This document shows, one piece after another, positions 1 to 6,700 of a DNA stretch of 7,033 nt (the stretch's first letter is position 1; every line of letters starts with the position of its first letter). Source of the DNA: Bacteroidales bacterium Bact_23. Its GTDB lineage: Bacteria > Bacteroidota > Bacteroidia > Bacteroidales > Lentimicrobiaceae. The translations under genes and the position numbers were made by a program. The DNA is taken from NCBI GenBank assembly GCA_001603685.1, contig LUZO01000197.1:1-7033 (forward strand), in the 5' to 3' direction. The notes under the pieces were generated by a model. That model was not told the DNA's origin, searched no databases, and saw nothing but the letters and a program-made list of their open reading frames with translations.

Positions 1-2042
1 GTTTTTATGAGACGGGCGCCATCACTACTACTGGCTCAGTTGATATCAGGCCCATTTATGTAGATCGTAATTCTTATAGTGCATATAATATTGCCATTAC
101 CAATAATTATATCGGAGGCAATGCTCCCCAGGCTGCTGGTACCTGGGTCAAGAACGGGAATAACAACCCCTTTTATGGAATTTATGTGAATGAAACCGTA
201 AACCCTGCCAGCACCTCCGTAATTTCCGGCAATATTATCCGGGGATTTAACTGGACAAACAGTGGCAATGCCAACTGGACGGGAATCCATATTGAAGATG
301 GCTCTTCAGTTGTGGGTGGCAATGATGAGGCGGATGGCAATATCATCGGAACCGACGATAATGATCCGGGCGCCGTTGCCATTACGGTAACAAACGGAGC
401 AACCGGAGGCAGCTTTTTCGGAATTAGCAACCGGTCGGTTACCCAGACATATCCGAACTATCGTATTATCAGAAATAATACCATAGGAGGTATCCGTACA
501 AATACTTCAAACAATTCCTCCATGCATCTGAGGGCCATTGCCCATCTGAATGAAACCGAAGGCAGGCCTCTGAATGCCTCCAATAACCATATTCTGAACC
601 TTTATGCCATGTCTTCGCCTGCAGGTAGCGGCGACCAGGATGTAACAGGTATCAGATACAACAGAAACGGCGGTTTTGTCATTGCTTCGCATAATGTTAT
701 TGAGAATCTCCATAATGGAACCAATGCAGTCGCTTCAGGCGGAATTACCAGTGGTATCTGGATAGGTGCATCGCAGCAGGCGGTTGCCGATAACAATACC
801 ATCCGTAACCTCACTTCTTATCTGGGTAATACCGGAGTGCTGCAGAATGCTGCAGTCATAGGTATGGTAGTGTATGGCAACGGCTACCTGAGCGCTTCCG
901 GTAACTCCATTTACAACCTGAACAGTACTTATGGGAATGGGCAGCTTCAGGTTACGGGGCTTATTGTAAGTGGCACCGGCCTCGAAAATGGCGTTTCGAT
1001 GGTCAACAGGAATTTTATCCACAGCCTTTCAGCGGTCTCATCTAATGTTGGATCACATATGTACGGCATTGCCATTGGTCCCGGTAGCAATCTGCTGATT
1101 TTTAACAATCTGATCAGCCTAACAACTTCTTCTGAAGTTATAAGAACCATTTGCGGAATTTACGATATGGGACAGACCGCGGGCCATACCGCCCGAGTCT
1201 ATTACAATACGGTAATGATTGACGGCATTGCTCCCGGAACGGCTGCCAACAACAGTAACTCTTATGGCATCTGGAATTACTATGGTGCCAATAATCCTGA
1301 TTACCGGAATAATATTTTCAGTAATTTCAGAAGAAATAGCGGTGCCGCTGCAACGGGCAGGCATTATGCCATTAGCTTTGAAAATAATCCGACCGGTACC
1401 GTAAATCTGGATTACAACAATTACTATGCATCTGGCCTGGGCGGTGCCGTGGGACATATCGGCCCGCATGACGGGGGCACAATTTATCCCACTCTTGCTG
1501 ACTGGCAGGGAGCTCTGGGTACACAAGATGCCCATTCAGTCAGTGTTGATCCGGTTTATACCACTCCCGGCGGTACCAATCCTCCTAATTACATCCCTCA
1601 TGCCGCAATGCCCGGACTAACCGGCCTGGGAGGAATAAACGATGACTTCGGCAACAACGGAGTGCGTGTAGCACCGGTTACCATGGGTGCATGGGAGAAC
1701 GAATGTAACGGACAGATAACCGATGAGCCGGATGATGTTACCGAATGCGAAGGCGGCAATGTGTCGTTTACGGTTAGTGTTACCAATGTCAGCAGCCCGT
1801 CCTATCAGTGGCAGGTTAGCACCGACGGCGGCTATACCTGGACCGACCTGACCGAAAACCCGCCATATTCCGGTACCCAGACGGCAACGCTTGTAATTAC
1901 CGGAATTACCCTGGATATGAACGGATACCGCTACCGCTGCATCATCACAGATGATGATAATAACGACTGCGTTGTAACCTCGCAGGCGGCAGAATTAACA
2001 ATAACCCCGCGACCTGCAACCGGAGCAATCTGGCACCGATAA
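1..2042 (+). CDS. Secreted parallel beta-helix protein with C-terminal Ig-like domain (5' partial)
   Basis: The frame is open from the first complete codon at 3-5 to TAA at 2040-2042 (679 visible codons), so the true start is upstream; the GTG at 186 is an internal Val. Numbering from that codon, residues 1 to about 470 are rich in Asn, Gly, Ile and Ser, with recurring coil-like units such as SGNIIRGF, RIIRNNTIGG, SHNVIENL, DNNTIRNL and SGNSIYNL. This is the pattern of right-handed parallel beta-helix (PbH1/NosD-like) proteins. DYNNYYASG (from about 470), TQDAHSVSVDPVY (from about 507) and the closing MGAWE (561-565) match the usual end of such helices in Bacteroidota surface proteins. Residues about 568-669 form an Ig-like domain with QWQVSTDGG and YRYRCI. 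The protein ends in ITPRPATGAIWHR with no recognisable T9SS C-terminal domain. Ligand and enzymatic activity are unknown; adhesion or polysaccharide binding is only inference. Confidence 0.9.
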   Translation, partial: FYETGAITTTGSVDIRPIYVDRNSYSAYNIAITNNYIGGNAPQAAGTWVKNGNNNPFYGIYVNETVNPASTSVISGNIIRGFNWTNSGNANWTGIHIEDGSSVVGGNDEADGNIIGTDDNDPGAVAITVTNGATGGSFFGISNRSVTQTYPNYRIIRNNTIGGIRTNTSNNSSMHLRAIAHLNETEGRPLNASNNHILNLYAMSSPAGSGDQDVTGIRYNRNGGFVIASHNVIENLHNGTNAVASGGITSGIWIGASQQAVADNNTIRNLTSYLGNTGVLQNAAVIGMVVYGNGYLSASGNSIYNLNSTYGNGQLQVTGLIVSGTGLENGVSMVNRNFIHSLSAVSSNVGSHMYGIAIGPGSNLLIFNNLISLTTSSEVIRTICGIYDMGQTAGHTARVYYNTVMIDGIAPGTAANNSNSYGIWNYYGANNPDYRNNIFSNFRRNSGAAATGRHYAISFENNPTGTVNLDYNNYYASGLGGAVGHIGPHDGGTIYPTLADWQGALGTQDAHSVSVDPVYTTPGGTNPPNYIPHAAMPGLTGLGGINDDFGNNGVRVAPVTMGAWENECNGQITDEPDDVTECEGGNVSFTVSVTNVSSPSYQWQVSTDGGYTWTDLTENPPYSGTQTATLVITGITLDMNGYRYRCIITDDDNNDCVVTSQAAELTITPRPATGAIWHR
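1704..2039 (+). other. Ig-like domain plus C-terminal tail of the beta-helix protein
   Basis: This part encodes the last 112 residues of the first gene. It begins with a Cys just after the beta-helix end motif MGAWE. An Ig-type core follows, with a Cys in VTECEGG, the Trp in YQWQVSTDGG, and YRYRCI near the end. That arrangement fits the Cys-Trp-Tyr-x-Cys core of an I-set-like Ig fold. The last residues, ITPRPATGAIWHR, lie outside the Ig core. They closely resemble the end of the next protein (ITPTPTTSPIWHN). Domain identity is inferred from motif spacing, not from a profile search. Confidence 0.7.
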
Positions 2043-2087
2043 GTAACTGAAAACAAACAAGAAACAAAAAATAAAAAACCGAACACC

Positions 2088-2168
2088 ATGAAAACAAAAA
2101 ACACACACTTCAAATGGCCGCTGAACGGCACGGCATCCCGGCCTGAATCCGGGCAATGCTGTGAGTGA
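2088..2168 (+). CDS. Mini-ORF of 26 codons, possible relic of a gene start
   Basis: The ATG lies in an A-rich context and the ORF ends at TGA 2166-2168. The peptide begins MKTKNTHFKWPL and then becomes polar (NGTASRPESGQCCE), so it has no hydrophobic signal-peptide core. Its start resembles that of the next gene (MKTKIHYARWLTL): both have MKTK and a Trp at codon 10. It also lies in frame with the upstream gene beyond that gene's TAA. It may be a decayed copy of a signal-peptide start, a leader peptide, or chance. A real product is unlikely. Confidence 0.15.
   Translation: MKTKNTHFKWPLNGTASRPESGQCCE
2133..2159 (+). other. GC-rich hairpin in the gap between genes 1 and 2
   Basis: GCATCCCGG (2133-2141) can pair with CCGGG (2149-2153) and ATGC (2156-2159), leaving a two-base CA bulge and a seven-base loop. 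This gives a nine-base-pair stem inside the mini-ORF. No U-run follows, so it is not a standard intrinsic terminator. It could affect mRNA stability or processing between the two genes, or be incidental. Confidence 0.4.
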
Positions 2169-2223
2169 CTGTAAACCATGAAACAAAATTGAATACCAAA
2201 TAACAAACCAAAATTAACAAACC

Positions 2224-3357
2224 ATGAAAACAAAAATTCATTACGCAAGATGGCTAACGCTGCTTTTGCTGCTCTTTGCCACAACGGCACTAATGGCGCA
2301 GGGGCCTGGAGGACTGCCTTCTGACACCCCAACACAGGCAGTCTGTTTGGGAACAGAGCCCTATGCTGTTTATCCAGGAGATGTTAATAATGATTTCCTA
2401 TGGGAAATCACCCCTGGTACTGCCGGAGTTGACTGGGAAATTACCGATCCCACAGAATCAGCAACTAATGTACATTGGTTGGTACCGGGTACTTATACCC
2501 TTTCATTTACAGAGACCGACGGGGATAATTGTAGTACAACGGTTCAAGTTATTGTTACTGTAAATGCATTGCCGGATGCTCCTATAAGTAATGGAGATAT
2601 TACTGAGTGTGAACAGAATCCGATTCAGACTATTACTGCATCTGTTTCAGTCCCTGCAGGAGTAACAGTAGTATGGTATGATGCAGCAACTGGAGGCAAT
2701 ATTGTTGCCGATCCTAGCTTAAGTGGCGTTGGTACAGTTACATATTATGCGGAAGCAGTAATTTCAAGTAGTGGATGTATCAGTTCAACCAGAACAGCAG
2801 TTACCCTGACCATAACCGCTGCACCCGATGCACCGGTTAGTGGAGGTGACATCACCGAATGCGAACAGAATCCGATTCAGACCATTACAGCTACAGCTAC
2901 AGTACCTGCTGGCTTTACCATTGTATGGTATGATGCAGCAGTTGGAGGCAATGTTGTTACCGATCCTAGCTTAAGCGCTGTTGGTACAGTTACCTACTAT
3001 GCAGAAGCTGTTGATGCTTCCGGTACCTGTCACAGCCTTACCAGGACTGCTGTAGTATTAACCATAACCGCTGCTCCCGATGCACCAATCAGTGGTGGAG
3101 ATATTAGTGCATGTGCTCAGGATCCGATTCAGACCATTACAGCTACAGCTACAGTACCTGCTGGCTTTACCATTGTATGGTATGATGCAGCAGTTGGAGG
3201 CAATGTTGTTACCAATCCTAGCTTAAGCGCTGTTGGTACAGTTACCTACTATGCAGAAGCTGTTGATGCCTCAGGTACTTGCCACAGTTTGACCAGGACT
3301 CCTGTAACATTAACTATAACTCCGACACCCACTACCTCACCCATCTGGCATAACTAA
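2224..3357 (+). CDS. Secreted protein with PKD-like domain and three CHU_C-associated Ig-like repeats
   Basis: This is a complete 377-residue protein. The ATG at 2224 is chosen because it starts a clear Sec signal peptide: basic start MKTKIHYARW, hydrophobic core LTLLLLLFATTALM, likely cleavage at about A25/Q26. Residues about 37-115 form a PKD-like or Ig-like domain with CLG, FLWEI, PGTYTLSF and ETDGDNC, a module shared with the start of the third gene. Three 84-residue repeats begin at P117, P201 and P285. Each has the sequence pattern PDAPxSxGD, PIQTITA, VWYDAAxGGN, GTVTYYAEAV and a closing TLTITx, matching the Bacteroidota 'Ig-like domain, CHU_C associated' family. The protein ends in TPTPTTSPIWHN with no T9SS sorting domain. 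It is presumably exported and may be a spacer, adhesin or partner protein; no catalytic motif is seen. Confidence 0.9.
   Translation: MKTKIHYARWLTLLLLLFATTALMAQGPGGLPSDTPTQAVCLGTEPYAVYPGDVNNDFLWEITPGTAGVDWEITDPTESATNVHWLVPGTYTLSFTETDGDNCSTTVQVIVTVNALPDAPISNGDITECEQNPIQTITASVSVPAGVTVVWYDAATGGNIVADPSLSGVGTVTYYAEAVISSSGCISSTRTAVTLTITAAPDAPVSGGDITECEQNPIQTITATATVPAGFTIVWYDAAVGGNVVTDPSLSAVGTVTYYAEAVDASGTCHSLTRTAVVLTITAAPDAPISGGDISACAQDPIQTITATATVPAGFTIVWYDAAVGGNVVTNPSLSAVGTVTYYAEAVDASGTCHSLTRTPVTLTITPTPTTSPIWHN
2572..3327 (+). repeat. Three tandem 252-bp repeats encoding 84-residue Ig-like domains
   Basis: Repeat units start at 2572, 2824 and 3076 at an exact 252-base spacing, each at the codons for PDAP. 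Units 2 and 3 share a 148-base block (2870-3017 and 3122-3269) with a single difference, G2962 versus A3214, which changes Asp to Asn. Outside the block the same two units differ at many sites, including synonymous ones. Unit 1 is more diverged throughout. Identity was read by eye. Confidence 0.92.
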
Positions 3358-3395
3358 AACGGATATGAAAGAAGCACTGCCTCAGCTAAAATTCT

Positions 3396-3424
3396 GCACG
3401 GCCCATTTACGGCCTGCGGTTTTA
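3396..3424 (+). terminator. Weak candidate terminator after the second gene
   Basis: GCA-C-GGCC (3396-3403) can pair with GGCC-T-GC (3411-3417), giving a seven-base-pair stem with one bulged C and a seven-base loop. GGTTTTA follows. The U-run is short and separated from the stem by two G residues, so termination would be weak at best. It lies about 40 bases after the stop codon, a sensible position. Confidence 0.25.
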
Positions 3425-3426
3425 CC

Positions 3427-3441
3427 CCCGGTAAAGCCGGG
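3427..3441 (+). other. Short GC-rich hairpin (CCCGG/CCGGG)
   Basis: CCCGG at 3427-3431 pairs with CCGGG at 3437-3441 across the loop TAAAG. The same stem arms occur in the hairpin between genes 1 and 2 (2137-2153), with a different loop. No U-run follows. The shared arms may be coincidence in G/C-rich DNA. Confidence 0.35.
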
Positions 3442-3498
3442 AAAAGGGGTGTGCCTTCAGATGGATGGTATGTGTTTGAAATATAAACCTAAAGCATC

Positions 3499-3651
3499 AT
3501 GAGCGAAACAAATGTCATAAAATGGCTTTTGTTACCTGCCGGGAGCGGCCGTTCAGGCATAGTGTTCCCGAAGGATGGCGCCGGCGTTAAGCCGCCGGAT
3601 GGCCGGGCTCGTATTGCTGCAGGAGTGTTGTCAGCATGGCAAACGCCATGA
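3499..3651 (+). CDS. Mini-ORF of 50 codons, possible relic of a signal-peptide start
   Basis: It starts at ATG 3499 and ends at TGA 3649-3651. The peptide opens MSETNVIKWLLLPAGSG: a polar start, then KWLLL as at the beginning of a signal peptide. The hydrophobic core then stops and gives way to Gly/Pro/Arg-rich sequence without a recognisable domain. The DNA context AAATGGCTTTTG at codons 8-11 resembles the corresponding part of the second gene. It could be the remains of a gene start whose body was lost. Expression as a functional peptide is doubtful. Confidence 0.15.
   Translation: MSETNVIKWLLLPAGSGRSGIVFPKDGAGVKPPDGRARIAAGVLSAWQTP
3581..3598 (+). other. GC hairpin CCGGCG/CGCCGG
   Basis: A perfect six-base-pair stem (3581-3586 with 3593-3598) encloses the six-base loop TTAAGC. 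It lies inside the 50-codon mini-ORF and is not followed by a U-run. It is one of several short inverted repeats clustered in this gap. Confidence 0.35.
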
Positions 3652-3654
3652 TGA
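3631..3654 (+). other. Hairpin TCA-g-CATGGC / GCCATG-a-TGA
   Basis: CATGGC (3635-3640) pairs with GCCATG (3645-3650) around the loop AAAC. After a G/A mismatch, TCA (3631-3633) pairs with TGA (3652-3654). This nine-base-pair stem is the most regular in the gap. No U-run follows on either strand, so a terminator role is not supported. It may be an RNA processing or protective structure in a long leader. Confidence 0.4.
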
Positions 3655-3685
3655 TGAAAATTAGAAATTGACAAAACAATTGAAT

Positions 3686-3790
3686 ATGAATCTTTTGCCT
3701 GATAGGCTCAATGGTAAGGCGAACATGATCTCCCGGAAGAGAGAGAATAACTTTACTGAGTTTGTGGTTTTATTTGTGCGAAAGTATTAA
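3686..3790 (+). CDS. Mini-ORF of 34 codons just upstream of the giant gene
   Basis: It starts at ATG 3686 and stops at TAA 3788-3790, nine bases before the ATG of the giant gene. The peptide begins MNLLPDRLNGKANMISRKRE and ends FVVLFVRKY. It is basic in the middle with a short hydrophobic stretch near the end. No family is recognised. A translated leader peptide is possible given its position, but an ORF this short in A/T-rich DNA is easily produced by chance. Confidence 0.15.
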   Translation: MNLLPDRLNGKANMISRKRENNFTEFVVLFVRKY

Positions 3791-3799
3791 CTTTAAAGA

Positions 3800-6700
3800 A
3801 TGAATCGTATGGTTAGGTTTCTCAAACATATCATGCTTGTCGTTATGGCGATGTCGGGGGCTTTGCAGCTCTCCGGACAGATAGCCATGCCCGACAGCGT
3901 ATGTGTGGGGGCTACCAAGAATTACTGGGTGGATGAAACGCCGGGTTCGGTTTACAACTGGGCCATCAACGGCATCGCTCAGCCGGTAACCGGCCACCTG
4001 CTGTCGGTAACCTGGGATACCCCGGGCGCCTATGTCATTACGGTTCAGGAAACTTCAGCGGATGGCTGTTTGGGTGAAATACGCACCGGCGAAGTTGCGG
4101 TTCTTGAGAACCTCCCGGTAAGTGTTTCGATAACGGCCAGTCAGAATCCGGTATGTATAGGTAATGATGTGATTTACACGGCTACGCCAACGAATGGCGG
4201 AACCAACCCCGTTTTTTCATGGTTTGTTAATGGGGTTGTGGTCCATGTCGGTGGTGACAACAGCTATACCTATGCGCCGGATAACGGTGATGAAGTATAT
4301 GTAACGGTGTTGTCGGACGAATCCTGTGCAACCGGTAATCCTGCTGTTTCGGAAACGATTCTGATGCAGGTTGATCCGTTGCTGCCGGTTTCCGTTTCGA
4401 TAACAGCCGCTCCGGATCCTTTGTGCGAAGGGGAGGAGATAGTTCTGACGGCCGTTCCGGTTAACGGCGGACTCAATCCCGGTTTTTCATGGTTTGTTAA
4501 CGGGGTTGAAGTCCAGACGGGCGCTCAGAATACCTATACTTATGTACCGCTAAATGGCGACCAGGTAACGGTTCAGCTATATTCGGATGTGAACTGCGGC
4601 AGCAATAATCCTGCAACATCCGACATATTTGAGGTTGTTGTAACGCCACTGGTGCAGCCTTCAGTAACGCTATATGTAGATAATGGCGATATATGTGAGG
4701 GGTCGGAGGCCACATTCACCGCAGTGCCGGTGAATGGCGGCCCCAACCCGATCTTTAACTGGCTGATAAATGGAGTGCCCGACCCGCTGGTGCATACGGT
4801 TACTTATACCTATGTGCCTGCAAACAACGATCAGGTTGAAGTGGAGATGATTTCCGATGAAACCTGTGCAGTTCCCGGCCCGGTGGTATCAAACGAAGTT
4901 GTAGTAACAGTGAATCCTCCAGCCGTTGTGAGCATCAGCATTGCAGCGGATGTGAATCCGGTGTGCGCCGGCAGTGAGGTAACCCTAACGGCTACCGCTT
5001 CGAATACAGGAACCGATCCGGAGTATTCGTGGATGGTCGATGGCGTGATAGTACCGGGTGAGACCGGACCGGTTTACACCTTTGTGCCGGCCGGTAATGT
5101 TCAGGTTCAGGCCAGTGTGTTGTCCGATCAGGATTGTGTAACCGGAAACCCGGCCACTTCGAATACGGTTTATATAACGGTTGAAGATCTTCTTGAAGTG
5201 GAGGTGAGCATTGCAGCTTCAGCTACTTCGGTATGTGCCGGTGAGGAAGTGCTGTTTACGGCTACCCCGGTTAATGGCGGCACAGCACCTGAATATACCT
5301 GGTATGTGAACGGCGTTGCGGTTGCGGGAGAAACTTCGGAGTCATTCAGCTATAACCCGCAAAATGGCGATCAGGTATATGCCGAATTGCTGTCGGATGA
5401 AACCTGTGCCACCAACAATCCTGCAACCTCTGATATCATTACTTTAACGGTAACGGAAATCCCTGTATTGGCTGCAGTTGGAGTTGATCCTTTGAACTGC
5501 GGAGAAGAGGGTAGCATTGAATTTACTTTCACCAATGTACCTGACGGTACTTACGAAATTGATTACGATGGCGGCGGCTTTACCGGCGTGGTGGTAGCAG
5601 GCGGAACGGCCACCGTCACCGCAGCATCGGGCACCTATGATAATCTGACCATTACCGTTGGTAACTGTACCTCTGATGCCGGCGTATCGGTAACCCTTAC
5701 CTCGCCCAATGCCCCGACGCTTGCTGCGGTTGGAGTTGATCCTTTGAACTGCGGAGAAGAGGGTAACATTGAATTTACCTTCACCAATGTATCTGATGGT
5801 ACTTACGAAATTGATTACGATGGTGGCAGCTTTACCGGCGTGGTGGTAACAGGCGGAACGGCCACCGTCACCGCAGCAGCGGGCATCTATGATAATCTGA
5901 CCATTACCGTTGGTAACTGTACCTCTGATGCCGGCGTATCGGTAACCCTTACCTCGCCCGATGCCCCGACGCTTGCTGCGGTTGGAGTTGATCCTTTGAA
6001 CTGCGGAGAAGAGGGTAGCATTGAATTTACCTTCACCAATGTACCTGACGGCACTTACGAAATTGATTACGATGGCGGCAGCTTTACCGGCGTGGCGGTA
6101 ACAGGCGGAACGGCCACCGTCACCGCAGCAGCGGGCATCTATGATAATCTGACCATTACCGTTGGTAACTGTACTTCGGATGCAGGCGTATCGGTAACCC
6201 TTACCTCGCCCGATGCCCCGACGCTTGCTGCAGTTGGAGTTGATCCTTTGAACTGCGGAGAAGAGGGCAGCATTGAATTTACCTTCACCAATGTACCTGA
6301 CGGTACTTACGAAATTGATTACGATGGCGGCAGCTTTACCGGCGTGGTGGTAACGGGCGGAACGGCTACCGTCACCGCAGCAGTCGGTGTTTACGAAAAC
6401 CTGACCATAACCGTTGGCCTCTGTACCTCGGAGGAAGATGTAGATATAACAATCACGGGACCGGATTCACCGGTCATCGACGAGGTAATTGCTCAGAATG
6501 CTACCTGTGATGAAGATAACGGCAGCATTACCATCACCGCTTCGGGCGGCACCGCACCGTTGCAGTACAGCATTGACGGGGGAGTGACCTGGTCGAACAA
6601 CAATCAGTTCCTTGGCCTTGCCGCCGGAGCGTATAATGTTGTGGTACTCGACGCTTCGGGTTGCCAGACCGCTTACGCCCTGAACCCGGTCGTCATCAAC

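Larger units (their letters stand above)
2043..2223. promoter_or_regulatory. A-rich intergenic leader with three ACCATGAAA start contexts
   Basis: This 181-base gap is strongly A-rich at both ends, as is common for Bacteroidota leaders, and has no Shine-Dalgarno sequence. The string ACCATGAAA occurs three times, with ATGs at 2088, 2178 and 2224. The first opens a 26-codon ORF, the second only a four-residue peptide (MKQN, stop at 2190-2192), and the third is the real downstream gene. No match to the Bacteroidota -7 consensus TAnnTTTG was found, and no hairpin with a U-run. Co-transcription of genes 1 and 2 is therefore the simplest reading. Confidence 0.45.
3358..3799. other. 442-base intergenic region with hairpins and tiny ORFs, no convincing gene
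   Basis: The left and middle parts are GC-rich and full of short inverted repeats; the last 150 bases are more A/T-rich and lead into the giant gene. Three short + strand ORFs occur: 3365-3502 (45 codons, MKEALPQLKF start), 3499-3651 and 3686-3790. The first two overlap by ATGA. None shows a recognised domain or a full signal peptide. No exact match to the Bacteroidota -7 box TAnnTTTG was found upstream of 3800. The reverse-strand open frames here have no recognisable content. The region could hold an untranslated leader, an unrecognised small RNA or gene debris. Confidence 0.6.

Noticed and set aside
186..188. GTG as the start codon of the first gene
   Set aside because: The same frame is open upstream to the window edge and encodes beta-helix-like sequence there, so this GTG is an internal Val and the gene is 5' partial.
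1119..1535. Reverse-strand ORF of 138 codons
   Set aside because: It lies entirely within the beta-helix gene, has no recognisable domain, and its composition fits an antisense shadow of a repetitive coding sequence.
1931..2335. Reverse-strand ORF of 134 codons with a hydrophobic Phe-rich stretch
   Set aside because: It spans the end of gene 1, the A-rich gap and the start of gene 2. The Phe-rich part is simply the complement of the A-rich leader.
2572..3327. CRISPR array or mobile element suggested by regular direct repeats
   Set aside because: The repeats are contiguous, in frame, 252 bases long and encode Ig-like domains. There are no spacers, terminal inverted repeats or transposase.
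3355..3502. Frameshift or readthrough continuing gene 2 beyond its TAA
   Set aside because: Neither the same frame nor the +1 frame shifted at the stop continues Ig-like sequence; the peptides are unrelated and end by about 3502.
3548..3556. Nine-base inverted match GCCGTTCAG to CTGAACGGC at 2121-2129, as an attachment-site pair
   Set aside because: It is too short and isolated to support recombination between the gaps, and no integrase or conserved flanks are present.
3761..3776. Promoter candidate TTTG and TATTTG upstream of the giant gene
   Set aside because: The match lacks the two-base gap of the Bacteroidota -7 box TAnnTTTG, and the two elements are far too close for -33/-7 spacing.
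3770..3997. Reverse-strand ORF overlapping the start of the giant gene
   Set aside because: It covers the signal peptide and PKD-like domain of the + strand gene, and no domain or start context supports it.
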